Assembly (NCBI RefSeq): GCF_024868665.1
Contig: NC_079902.1
Span: 20,066,772-20,130,771 of the forward strand
DNA length: 64,000 bases
Reading direction: 5' to 3'
From: Triplophysa rosa
Lineage: Eukaryota; Chordata; Actinopteri; Cypriniformes; Nemacheilidae
This document shows positions 36,268 through 47,399 of this stretch, in pieces. Under the pieces are notes generated by a model, which was given only the letters and a program-made list of their open reading frames with translations, was not told the DNA's origin and did not search any database. Position 1 is the stretch's first letter. Every line of letters begins with the position of its first letter. Made by a program: the position numbers and the translations under genes.

Positions 36268-37004
36268 CTGTCTGTGCTTTTCTTGGATTTTTTTGCATTT
36301 AAGAAATATCAGCATGTCCACTTTAGGTTTGCAGTGAAAATAGCGGCCCCTGCTGTTCAAAAAAATTATTGCGATTCAGTTCACACTTCAACCGATTTGA
36401 ATAGTCACACATTATAATCGATTTTCAACCGGCTCACGATGAATCGTTACATCCCTAATGAACAGTACCTGTTTGATTATGAAGGTAAGTGTTTTGTTTT
36501 CTTTTTGTGTTGGCGAAGGTGCTAGGATAAGTACTTTAATACGTGTTCTGTCAGTTTCTTTTCCACTGTTCTTTTTCCAGCGGCCAAACAGAAGTTCTTC
36601 TTCTTCCTCTTCTTATTGTTTCTTGCAAGACGAATTGTATGATACACTGCTTTGCGAAAAGGTGGAAGTTAAGTGACGTCATTGTGAAAAGGGCCTACTT
36701 ACCTTGGATTTGAGCAAGAGTGAGCCTGCATTGTTTTGCGCGTTGCGAGTGGCGGCAAATGAATGGTAATACGATGTTTCCCGATTTAAAAATAGTCCTG
36801 ATAAATAGTCTGTTTGCAAGCAGCAGAAAGCTCTGTAAGCAAACATACAGTAAAACTAAGTGTTGTTTACTCTGCGCTGCGCATAATAGCATCAAGTCAT
36901 TCAAAAACACAATAAATTGACCCGTGTTCTCTTTACTATCATGTGTCATGCACGTTCGTGGTGACATAAGATGAATGCAAACGCACCAGGGTTTGATAGA
37001 ATCA

Positions 37005-37745
37005 AGCGTTTTCACACATAAGGGTTTGTTTCGGAACCTGGTGCGTTTTCTCTCTTGGTTCGATTCGTTTAGGCAATGTGAACACGGCAATCGCGCTAGG
37101 ATCCGCCCCAAAACAATCGCTCCGTGACCGCCTGAACAAGGTGGTCTCGACCCGATTGCAAACGAACTCTGCAGCGCTTCGGTAGACGTGTGAAAGCCAT
37201 CCGACCCAACGGACCAGACTGTATCACAATGTATGATGGGTAATTATGTAAAGTTGCGTGACGCAAAAGGGATTGTTCTGCTAATGGCTCCCTGTAACAA
37301 TGTTCAAAGTAAGGAAGTAAGGAGGCGGAAACCGGCGAACGTTAAACCAAACTTTTAATAAAATAAACAAACAACAAAACGAAAGTAAAGTGCTGACAGC
37401 TCCCTCACAGTCGACTGCCAGCCACACAAACACAATAAAACATAACATAAAATCCAGGCCTGGTTCTCTCTCATCCTTCTCCTCCTTTTATGCTTCCCGA
37501 GCGCCGCCGTGAGAGACGCGCAACGCGCAGCTGACGCTCATTATCACTCACGTTACCGACCGGAAAATAAACAGATGCACTCTGACCAATCGAAGGAGAG
37601 TTTACTCGCACGTGACTTTTATTAACAAAGTTTGGTCCGTTTGGAAATATTGGCTTGTGAATGCGAACCGAAGTAAAATAAATTTCAATATTGTAGCGAT
37701 TTAACCCCCGGTTTCGGAACAAAGCAATCGAGGTGTGAAAACGCC
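37005..37745. repeat. Possible TIR element within hAT 1
   Basis: GCGTTTTCACACATAAGGG at the left and, inverted, GCGTTTTCACACCTCGATT at the right, with TTTGTT and GGAAC words in matching order, suggest diverged inverted ends. No target duplication has been established. The LTR remnant lies inside. Confidence 0.4.
37293..37565 (-). mobile_element. LTR remnant, related to the solo LTR at 23890
   Basis: It starts TGTAACAATGTTCAAAGTA, the reverse complement of the solo LTR's 3' end. It then follows in order the GGCGGAAACCGGCGAACGTT, CAGTCGACTGCCAG and GCTGACGCTCATTATCACTC blocks of that LTR. The outer 5' part is missing. Confidence 0.75.
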
Positions 37746-38060
37746 CGAGACACAAACCAACGCTGCGAGGGGCGTCAGAACAATCGCACTGACGCACTCG
37801 GATACACACATCAAATACTACAGTATTTCCTCTACATTCCGGGTTACTTTGCAACGGCAAACACCACGAGAGCGCAAGCTCCAGTTTTATACAAATATAC
37901 GCGAAATATAAACGGCCCCTAAAAACACCTCGGTGGATCTTTACTGAGACACAAACCACTGTGCGTTAAATAAACTGTGTATAAAACCAACCTGTATAAT
38001 ATGCGTGTCATTGTGGAATAACTCCCTGAAATATTCCCGATGAGCTAACTGCTGCAACAG

Positions 38061-38315
38061 CTAAGGATCCCGCTGCAGTTGTTTCAACCGCAACGATGTT
38101 AGCCAATGCGAGCTGCCAGTCCTCCTGCTGCTATCTTGGTCACGTTGTTCTTTTAACCTTTGTATTTTCCATTTTTGTGCTCCACTATTGTACATTCTTT
38201 CAGACATTTTGCCGCTATGCCGTCTAGCAATAGCAGTGACATAAATGAAAATGATTGACATGATTTCACCAGCAGCTGATTGGACAGATGTGACCCAAAT
38301 GTAACATCTATCCAA
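38061..38315 (-). pseudogene. hAT transposase N-terminal fragment
   Basis: An 84-residue minus-strand frame includes SGKMSERMYNSGAQKWKIQR and LKEQRDQD. This resembles the basic start (a SGAQKRK-like motif) of the hAT transposases related to zinc finger MYM-type proteins. It sits 160 bp from the right end of hAT element 1, the expected 5' place for a minus-strand transposase. The rest of the transposase is not found. Confidence 0.5.
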
Positions 38316-38888
38316 TCACCGTCTTATTTTTTGTTATATTTCTTATGGGCCAATGAGGGTCTATTTTTTATTCGCGCTGAAGTAAATTCAAAATAAATAA
38401 TCCAATCAGAGGCCCCTAAACAGGTGGGGCCCCTAGGCTGCAGCCTAGGCAAGCCTGTGCGTTAATCCACGCCTGGTGGCCGTTCCAGTGCAGTGTTCGT
38501 TGAATTTCAACAAAATCAAACCTCAGGAGTGACATAAAGTCATCCAACAGCAATGTGAAAGACTGACAGCATGACAAGACACATGGAAACTGATAAAAAT
38601 CCAGTTTATCACATACATTTTTGAACTATTTATACAAGTAATAATACTAAATGAATAAATAAATACATGAATGATTAAATGAAATAATAATAAAAAGTAA
38701 TACTGAAGAGTAAATGGACTATTGTTGTCAGCATCATATTTGTATTTTAAATTTGGGAGAAATTTGTTAATAGTTCACAGAATAAAACAAAACTGATAAT
38801 TTTACCTAAACACATACCTATGAATTATATATTCAAATAAACTGAAAGTGGTCTTTGAAATGGTCTCTTAATTTTTTCCACGTCTGTA

Positions 38889-40590
38889 TACACCATGTGT
38901 CATATGTGGAAAAAAAGGTTAATAATACATTATTTTATATGAATAATATTTATATTTATAATATAAAAATCGCACGAGAGAGCTTTATCTTCATTGTTAT
39001 TTTTTCTACATAAGACACCATATATTTGTTAACTACCAACATGCTTCAAGGTACTGTAATACTACAGTATTATTTGTATACCATATACCACACTGACAAA
39101 AAGTTCGTTACAACAATACAATAATCAATAGTGATACAATGGTACTTGTGATTTATACCATGGTACTGAAATTCAGAGAAAGCATGGCACTGCAACAGTA
39201 ACACTACAACACAACAGTAATACTATGGTACATTTTGGTATGTTTGTGTAAATACACAGTACTCTATATACATGGTATACTATATATCAAAGTACAATGG
39301 TATTTCCTTTGATATAATCTAGAATTTTTGTTAGATACTGTATATTTACTCTTTCACAAATCACATTTTCTCGCAGTATCTAAGACATCTTAAGCCAATT
39401 CAAGTTATTTCACAAAAATGAAAATTACTCATTAACTCACCCTAAAGTTATTCCAAAGCTGTATGAGTTTCTTCCTTGGAACACAAAAAAGATACTCTGC
39501 TGCTGAACATCTTTTTCAAAACACTTCAGGTGAATGTACGTAGACAGATGATGTTAACCTCGAAACATGACAAAAAGTTAATACGGCTTCTGCAATATTA
39601 TCCAAAACTGTTCGACCGTGACCATGAGATACAGCAAAGATTTTCAAAAGGAAGAACAAATAGTAACTGAATTATCATTAGTGTATTGCTTCTAAAACTC
39701 ATTTTTGCTCAAACTAACCCGTTAAAACACTTCTGACCAAGATTGATCAATGAATGATGATCATAACACATGCAACATAGCTGTCCAACCCCTTCAGGCA
39801 TCTAGAAGCATAACAGACAAGATCACCAACACAGGGCCTGACAGAGAGGCCACGGTTATACATTATTACTGAGGGAGAGAAGCTCAGCCTGTTGCCTTCA
39901 GGTAAAAAAAAAGAGGTGAAAGCATGCGCAAAAGAAAGAAGGGTTTCAAAATAAGAACTCCAGCTGTCATTCTTGAATCATAGAGACAAAGTCACCTTGC
40001 ATACCTCTCTGGACAGGTGACATGCAGTGAGTGGGTCGGGGGGCCGAGGGAGGTTTTGATTTGAGTGGAGTGAACAGAGGTGACAGGCCTGGAGCTGAAA
40101 GCCCATGGGACCGCATGCACGCCACAATCCCACACCTGCAGCACGAGGCGTGCTGCTTCAGCAAAAAATTATTTTCTACTTCCTTCCTTCTCTCTTTCTT
40201 TATCTACACCCCCTCCCCACCTGCATCTTTTCATCGTCTCTTTTCACTCTTGTATAAAGAATTTATACGGTCAGTGTCTCGGGTTGCATTTTACAGTAAG
40301 GACATATGGATCTCGTCCTTTGCTTCATCAATACTGAGAAGAACGTCACAAATACAACACGTGTTCCTGTTGGCAACGTGGTTGCCGTGGGCTTCAGTCC
40401 AGTACCACAAACATGCCCATATTGCATAACATAATGTATGTGGCTGGTGATTTATTTTATGGAACCCGTAACATACAAATGGATTGTGCACAATAATACC
40501 AGGAAATAGGCCAACTCCATCCCTTTATGTCTCAAGACTGTCAGGGACATTTTGCGTGTAATGTTAAAAAAAGACTCTTACAGCACCTTA
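38889..40590. other. Unannotated stretch with a MITE scrap
   Basis: At 39411-39500, CAAAAATGAAAATTACTCAT, ACTCACCC and GTATGAGTTTCTTCC are a decayed arm of MITE family A. Elsewhere AT-rich DNA with ACTACAGTATTA-like words (39050-39300) shows no gene. Confidence 0.4.
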
Positions 40591-40591
40591 A

Positions 40592-40858
40592 GAGGATAGT
40601 GCATGCTATTTATTGACTCTCGTGTCATTCAAAACCTGTATATGACTCTTTCTTTTGTGGAACACAAATGAAGATAATTTGAGAAATGTTTCAGTGGTTT
40701 TGTGTCCATACAACGGAAGTGGCATCCAATGATATCTGGTTACCAACATTCATCAAAATATCTTATTTTTGTGTTCTGTAGAAGAAACAAAAATCACACA
40801 GCTATGGAAAGACATGAGGGTGAGAAAGGGATTTTTTATTTTGGGGAGAACTGTCCCT
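40592..40858. mobile_element. MITE family A copy
   Basis: TTAA flanks (40588-40591, 40859-40862). The GAGGATAGTGCATGC end is diverged, while the other end reads AGGGACAGTTCTCCCC inverted. The stems and the TTTTGTGTCCATACAACGG turn are recognisable. Confidence 0.75.
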
Positions 40859-40862
40859 TTAA

Positions 40863-42550
40863 ATTTGCTTGTTTACTGTATTGACGTATATGCTCTCAGT
40901 ACAAAGCCTGTTTATTTGTCTTTCTGTAATTTCTGAAGTTAAGGAAATGAATGCAAAGGAGCAGAGAGCATCATGGGAGGACGCCACTCCCCACCCCGCC
41001 TCCCAGCTCAGCATCCATCTCTGCTCAGGAGGCTGTAGTTTCTCTGACAGCTTTGTCAATGGAAATTACTCCAATCTGTCTGGAGTGGTTGAACACAGCA
41101 CCGGCTTTGCCTCTCTCGCTGGGCTTTTGTGAGGGTAAACTCAAAATAACTGCCCCCAGGGGTAACACCCCTTACAAGTCCTGTAAGTCCACAGTCAGGT
41201 TTCAGAAATAAATTTGAAAGAAAGAACATTGATTCACAGTTTAGTGAAGAGAGGGAAAATTGCACAATATGGGTTACATTTAGGAATGAGGTTAAATCTG
41301 TTGTGTATGGTTTTGTTTGTGGTTTTATTTCATTTGTAATAATAGCGTTGCATTCCAAGTTTAATTTGAATTTATTTATTTGCGCTGAAATACTTGTTTG
41401 TATTTTATTTCTCGATTTCTCTAGTCCTGTTGGATTTAATGGTGTTTTGCTGGAGGAGGATGTGGCATATTTCTGTGCTTTAAACGGAGTCTCGGGAGGT
41501 TAGTAGCTAGCCTACTACATAGCAAAGAGCTAAAGAAAGATTTCATCCCAGAAATTAAACACTACAAACACATAAAAAACAGACAATGCCTTCCTAAATA
41601 TATAATGTTTATGTAAAATAATACATTAAATAAAAATACAAAACACCTGTTTTATTTTAATGTGGGCCAATGATGTATAACAACCACTTATCATGTGGTG
41701 CGACAAATAATATCAATAATTGAATTGAATTAAAATATATATCATTTTTATGGCTGAAATATGAATCTCTGCTACAATATCGTTAAAGCGATATTTCAGA
41801 AGCAAAACAAAATCTCCCCATGTTTTACTCACCCTCGAGGCATCCTGAGTGAAAAATAACTTTCTTCTTGAAGAATAATGCAGTTGGAGTTATAATACCA
41901 CGTATCATTTTTCTTGCAAGCGGTAGAATGTGAGTGAAAGGGGGGGTACATTATTGAAGCTCCGAAAAAAGCATCCATCGATCAAAGAATGGCTAAAGTT
42001 TAAATACTAAAGACTTGCAAAAAAAAAAGTTAAGCATGTCAAGGAAAATAATTAATTTAACATAAATCACGGTCGCACCACATGACATTTTTTAAGGCTA
42101 TGACCAATTCACAGATAAAAAACACTGAAATCGCGTAATTTAAAATTGTAATCCGCATTTATATGTACAACACATTCTTACTGTTTGAATAACTGCAATA
42201 GATATTATTTTTTATTTGTTTTTTAAAATTGGCATGTCGAAAATCCTTATACGTCATTGACCCATGTGCAGCTCTGGATAAGTACATTTATTATTAGCAT
42301 TATTTGCCTTACTGCATCCTCTTTACATGTACTGTGTCTTTAATAACATTTAATATTATTCATCTTCAAAAAATGCAGTTACAAGCCTAAGGTCACTCGT
42401 TTATGACATCACTGTGACCCTCGGGGACACTCGACAATTTGTGCAACCTTTGACCAATTTGCTCGCAGCTAGCACCCAAATGAGTTTTGCGCAGAGGTCA
42501 AACACATGTTCCTATGGAGATTATGAGCTCAAAAAGCCCCCAAGGCTTAC
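40863..42550. other. Unannotated stretch with a repeat scrap
   Basis: At 41765-41935 a decayed repeat (GCTACAATATCGTTAAAGCG, TTACTCACCCTCGAGGCATC) is recognisable as fish repeat-like. Otherwise no gene. Confidence 0.35.
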
Positions 42551-42834
42551 CGTACAATCATACCACCGGCAGCACAACACTACTGTATTCATTAGTCTAA
42601 CAGACAGGGAATCCCCACTCAATTTGATATGTGGGTTGAGATTCTTATTGTCTCTCGCTGTGTACACCGAGGCCTGCTGTAGACTAACAGCAGCTGTTTC
42701 CGAACTGGTGTTATTACTGGGGGGTTTGGCAGTGGAAAACATCTCCAAAGCATCTTTTGCCAAACGCTGTAACTCGGGGAAACTATTATTGGCCAACACA
42801 TCAAGCGACTTGCGTGAGTGCTGGCCCCCTGCCA
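42551..42834 (-). other. Candidate coding exon, unrecognised
   Basis: On the minus strand a 284-nt open stretch is bounded by an acceptor-like CTCTGCTCCAATCGCAG and a good donor, ACG|GTAAGC. The frame (phase 1 in, phase 0 out) includes HSRKSLDVLANNSFPELQRL, then AKDALEMFSTAKPP, and reads like protein, though I do not recognise it. Against this, the plus strand is also open here over 42414-42866, and no neighbouring exon is certain. It may equally be conserved non-coding DNA. Confidence 0.3.
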
Positions 42835-42866
42835 CTGCGATTGGAGCAGAGGAACCAATTATTTAG

Positions 42867-44216
42867 CAAAACAGCCATAAAGAGGGCTTCAGTTTTAATG
42901 ATGTGACACCAGTGAAGCACACAGGTTTTAAGGGGGAGGGACAGAAGTAGCTGAGGGAGGGGCAAGCACACCGAAACATAGAACATTTGCCAAATACAGA
43001 GAGGGATTAGGAGTCATAAACCACGTGCTGTCATTGATGTACCAACTGACTGTCTGAAATATAATTTAAACCAAGATACTACTTCATTCGGCCTGTTTAT
43101 TTCAATTCCTGTATTAAGAGGGTACAGCATTCACATCGACCCCGTAAGCGCTTACAGGGCACTGGACTCAGCAAGAAACATGTTGAAATTCACAAAAAAC
43201 AAATGAATCAACAAAATCTACCGCAATATGGGCTGTTATGAAGCACCATAGAATACGTAATTTGAAGAAAGGCGGCTGTCATGGCTGATGCGAGTTTCAC
43301 ACAAACAACACTTTCTATTAATTAAAACATACTATATCACTGCTGGCCTTCTGAAACATCACATCTCTATATTTCGCAATTTTTATTTTTAGCTGTAAAT
43401 CATTATTACTACCCTTTGTGTTTGTCACTGGGTTTTGCAAATATATAACAAATAAAAAGTATTAAAAAGTACTTGTCAACGTTAACAAAACAGTATTTAA
43501 TCATTTAAAAAGTGGATTACATTTTCTGAAAAACAGGTTTGGGGGTCCATTTAAAGTACAGTACATCAATAATCATTTGGATGTCAATGTGGACTCGACT
43601 CCTAATGAAAATTAGATGTAAAGCTTTGTATTTATATTCAATATACAACTACCGATAACCATTTTATAATTTATGGCTGCTATTAAATACGTAAACGTTC
43701 TTTGAGATTGAAAACCATATAGCACCGCATAGCAGAAACTCTCTCAACAACTTTGTTTCTAAAATAAACAAAAACAAAAAATGACTATAAAGTATTGTAA
43801 ATATTTCACGGGGCATTATGACTTTAAGTGTTTCTCTTATGAAAAATCCTACTGAGCTAACAAGCCAATCCATTTAAATGCAACATTTTTGGTTACATAT
43901 AATTGGCTCTTAGAAGAAAAATCACAAGAGCAATTACAACACAAAGTCTCTGCCTAAAAATGAGTTTTAATTCTGACCTTCACTAAATATGGATGAACTT
44001 GACTAAATTGTCTATACAGTCAACTGCGGCTGAATTTAACATTTAACAAATTCAGCTTTCAGGAAATAAGTGACGATTTAATATCTGCTGTGTCCTGGAG
44101 ATTAACACTGTCTAAACAAAGAAAACTGTGGTTAAATAGGTTGCTGCATCCAAGTAACATCGTCTTTGGATTTCATCAGTCCGTTTCTAAACCTAAAAAG
44201 TTTTACTTTTAAATAT
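42867..44216. other. Unannotated stretch
   Basis: No gene or clear repeat is visible. Confidence 0.3.
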
Positions 44217-44220
44217 TTGA

Positions 44221-44479
44221 AGGGATAGTTCACCCAAAAATGAAAAATCTGTCGTCATTTATTCACCCTCATGTTGTTCAAAACCTGTGAAACACAAAAG
44301 AAGAGATGTCTCGGTGGTTTTGTGTTCATAAAATGTAAGTCAACGGGGTTAAGTGTCATTTGGTTACCAACATTCTTCAAAATATCTTTTGTGTTCTGTA
44401 GAAGACAGAAAGTCCTACAGATTTACAATGGCATGAGAGTTAGTGAATGACGAAATAATTTTCTGGGTGAACTAACCCT
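44221..44479. mobile_element. MITE family A copy
   Basis: AGGGATAGTTCACCCAAAAA at one end and, inverted, AGGGTTAGTTCACCCAGAAA at the other. TTAA follows at 44480-44483, and the left side reads TTGA. Confidence 0.82.
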
Positions 44480-45074
44480 TTAAGTAGAGATAAATGTGGA
44501 AATTATTTTACTTAAAAAATTGCTTTTGCCTATACTTTGACATTTAATCAAGTCAAATTTTGACAATACCACTAGTTTTAAAAGTATAAATTCCCTTTAA
44601 TTTTTAAACCCTTTCTCCAACCAGACATCAGAAATGTTACATCAAAGCGATCCTTATGATCTCGCACAAATCAAATCTAACACGACGCTGCGCTTAAAGC
44701 GCTGAGAGTTTACACTCGTAAATCAACTTACATTTGCTGCGATGCATGCTCGTGCACCTACGCTATCAGCACTTACGCGACTGAATTTTTGCATTCTGTA
44801 AAAATGAAAGCTGATACCGGCATAAATATATAATGAAGATGCTGTAAATCTTCAAACTGCTTTTGATCTCAGCCGGGGTCCAATACCTGGAAACTGGGTG
44901 CGGAACACATGGACGGGGTATGTGAGATTGCCTGCCTTCGAGCCTGGAGATACAGCCACCTGTCACTTGTCCAGTAACACAGCACGCAATCATCCAATTT
45001 CAGCTGCACTCATGGGGAAGGTCACCAGCAAAGTGCTCCAAGCTTTTCAGAGGGACAGAATCACTCTTACTTAC

Positions 45075-45120
45075 CAAAGCGCCCGTCTTCGATTCCTTTG
45101 ACACATGTGGCGGTTTGTCA
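45075..45120 (-). other. Candidate micro-exon, unrecognised
   Basis: A 46-nt stretch lies between an acceptor-like GGAGTGCTTTGCAG and a strong donor TTTG|GTAAGTAAG. It is open in the frame DKPPHVSKESKTGAL (phase 1 in, phase 0 out). It is on the same strand as the candidate at 42551-42834 and upstream of it. The joining phases do not match directly, so another exon would be needed between. Confidence 0.25.
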
Positions 45121-46659
45121 CTGCAAAGCACTCCTAAAAAATTGAGTCGATGCACAGATGGTCAGGCAATGACGGGCTTCATTTTAAATTAAAATGACAA
45201 ATTTGGTATTTCGTAATATGTGCTTACCTTAGCAAGTGTCAAAGACACAGAGGATGTGCTATATGGCAGTCATTCCTCCGAGTGCTATGTTTAGCCTGCT
45301 GGAGACAGAAAAAGAGAGCAGAGTTGGGGAAAAGGAGAAGAGAACTGTTTCTGGATTTCTCACAGAGGGGGAAATCACCTAGAATACGTTTACATTTGTT
45401 GTTTTAACTAAATACAGATGGGACCACCAAAAAAACACCGGCCCAGGCATTGCAAATGTATGTTAATAATGCAAGATACAGCGCAAGACACCCGGGCACA
45501 ACCTCAAAATATTTGGCTCTATGATTAAGAAATGGCCCTGACAGCATGATTTATGAAAGTCAAGGAATGGTGCAAAAAAATCTTGTCTTTACAATGCTCT
45601 TTTATTTGATGAATTACTGTTTCCATGACTAATAGACAATGCTATCAAAAATGACCTTTAAATAAAAGTCTGTGTGTGTACAACCTGCTTTCCATTGTTA
45701 AGTGAGGCAGTAAAACAGCTATGACACAGTCTATACAAAACCTAATTTGCATATAAAGGAATTTAACTTATCACTTGAACATACTCTTATTCTTTAAGTC
45801 AGATCTACTTAACTGTTAAGAGTAAAGGGAACGAATCCAATCACAAAACCCATACATGAGCCAACAACGATAAAGCAACTCTTTTTGGTAACCAGATATT
45901 TTTGGTGATCATCTAGAAATCAGGTAAAGCCCAGTAATGGGGACCAAACAAAATACGTACAAAACTCTAACCAGCATTCTAAATGCAACCAACACCAGAC
46001 CAAGTCAAAGATATCCAGCCCAAGACTCCTCAAGACCAAGACCTGTCCATCCAAGCTATGAAGAAAAACAGTTTGTTTTTATGAAACGTCTTTGTAACCC
46101 AAATGTCTAGCTATATAAATAATAAAACAGTGAAATAAAGTGATTTGAAATGAATGGTTAGTCGACAGCCTACAAGATGTAGCTCTTAGGCTGTCCATCA
46201 ACAGCAGTGGTCTGTGGTACCGATCTTCCCTGAACGTTCATGCATTTCCTTTATTTTATTTTATCTGTTTATTTCTTGAGCAGATTTAAAAAATAGAAAT
46301 TTATTTTTTGACTCTGTTAGGATTGGTTCAAAATTGATAAAAAATGATAAAGGCTGTTTTGTCTTTTAATTATAGTAAAATTTGATTGATTAACATTTGC
46401 ATTACCATACTTTTACTACAAATATCACAGTTAAACTGTACCATAGTAAATTACTGGTACTACAAATAAAAACAAAAATCCATGCTTGCTATAGTTAAAT
46501 CATGGTTGGCATTCGTAAGCTATTTCAGTGAAAGGTTTGTAACATAAATATTAACGACAACAGCATAAAATGTTTTTATTAAACAGAACGCAAATGTTGA
46601 TATAAAATCAGATTCATGTCAAAGAGAATTTATAAAGTGTCAGACTGGTAGAGCATGCA
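45121..46659. other. Unannotated stretch
   Basis: No gene or recognised repeat is visible. Confidence 0.3.
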
Positions 46660-46805
46660 TGACATTCTACCATTCTACGAGAAGTAGTAGACCATCCGGG
46701 AATCTTTGGAATACACTTTTCAACATACTACGATTTGGGACATACTAATTCTACTTTTGAAAACTATTTAGGACGGATAGTATATGCGGATTGGGACGCA
46801 GCATA
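46660..46805. repeat. Decayed fish repeat
   Basis: GGGACATACTAATTCTAC and GTATATGCGGATTGGGACGC resemble the end of a widely dispersed fish repeat with CATACTA words. No complete ends are visible. Confidence 0.35.
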
Positions 46806-47159
46806 AGGTGTTGTAAAACGAGTCACAAATGTATCTGAAATGTTTGTTGGCTCTGCGCAGACCGATCGGTTTATGACATCAGATATCGCGAGACCAATGA
46901 CATTGTGACTCACTCTAGCGAAACTTGCAAGCAATACGCCAAGGTTTTGCGCAGTGCATCATGATGCTGAACACACCCAAAACACAAAACATCATCCATG
47001 GAGGTTGTGAGTCCGAAAGCGTGCATAATTGAAGAAATGTTAACAAATTTCCACATGTTTGCGTTTATTACGAAATAATACCACCAAACGAACATTCCAT
47101 GTCCATTTGTTGTCCATTTTCCTCGCCACAGGGCCGTGTTGGCTTGCTCACCGGGAGAC

Positions 47160-47338
47160 AGCTTTTATTAGATATTATTTATTATAATGATCTTGCTTGT
47201 TCTATAAACACCATGCACTGTGCGGTGTTTGACCTTTTCTGTGTTTTTGCTGTTTTTCTTATTTTCTCCCGTAAAGCTGCTTTGGAACAATGCACATTGT
47301 GAAAAGCGCTATATAAATAAAATTGAATTGAATTGAAT
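47160..47338 (+). mobile_element. L2-type LINE 3' end
   Basis: It closely matches the tail of the copy at 1-450, from TTTATTAGATATTATTTA to the AAGCGCTATATAAATAAAAT block. It ends in three GAATT units. Confidence 0.88.
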
Positions 47339-47345
47339 TTGTTTT

Positions 47346-47399
47346 AAGGCGGTTGTTTACAAACCAGCGTACAATGTATACCGCCACCTACTGTATTGG
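47346..47399 (-). repeat. Relative of the short retroposed insert
   Basis: On the minus strand it reads AGTAGGTGGCGGTATACATT then GCTGGTTTGTAAACAACCGCC, the same word order as in the 72-bp insert at 33962-34033. It directly follows the L2 tail. Confidence 0.55.

Larger units (their letters stand above)
34186..36457. mobile_element. hAT element 2, inserted in the exon fossil
   Basis: TAGGGATGTAACGATTCAC ends face each other. The duplication is TTGAACAG (34178-34185) versus ATGAACAG (36458-36465). The two body halves match the 449-bp copy at 26969-27417, with hAT element 3 in between. Confidence 0.87.
34057..36484 (+). pseudogene. Coding exon fossil with splice donor, split by hAT element 2
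   Basis: From an ATG the frame runs 43 codons (34057-34185): MEFTKSLAHLPQIRLDDVQR, later TTRSKLEKGYKFFVEQ. It is cut by hAT element 2 directly after a glutamine codon and resumes in frame at 36466-36484 with YLFDYE plus one base, followed by the strong donor GTAAGT at 36485. An acceptor-like TTCTTTTTCCAG lies at 36569-36580. The N-terminal style (LDDVxRL, TTRSKLxKGYKF) reminds me of fish transposon-derived proteins with SWIM and YqaJ parts, a weak recollection. It lies on the strand opposite to the hAT transposase-like frame. Confidence 0.55.
33712..38475. mobile_element. hAT element 1, 4.8 kb, host of nested insertions
   Basis: The ends are CAGGGGCGGATTAAGG and, inverted, CAGGCGTGGATTAACG. 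The target duplication is GTGGCTGT (33704-33711) versus GTGGCCGT (38476-38483), 7 of 8. GGGGCCCCTA blocks sit inside both ends. A minus-strand frame near the right end looks like the start of a hAT transposase. A 72-bp retroposed insert, a plus-strand exon fossil, an LTR remnant and two further hATs are inside. Confidence 0.85.
33640..38886. mobile_element. Tc1-like element split by a nested hAT stack
   Basis: The outer ends are GGAAATAATTAAGAGACCAT and, inverted, GGAAAAAATTAAGAGACCAT, each preceded by TA (33638-33639, 38887-38888). The right half has AGTGACATAAAGTCATCCAA and CAGCAATGTGAAAGACTG, which match on the minus strand a Tc1-family transposon common in fish. A second, unsplit copy at 55183-55669 shows the uninterrupted order. 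Only short remnants of transposase-region DNA are present. Confidence 0.82.

Noticed and set aside
37471..37959. 162-codon minus-strand frame as a gene
   Set aside because: It spans a partial LTR and the end of a possible TIR element, with no domain.
42414..42866. 150-codon plus-strand frame as the real coding strand at this locus
   Set aside because: It shows no splice signals fitting an exon. The minus strand has both an acceptor and a donor and was kept as the candidate.
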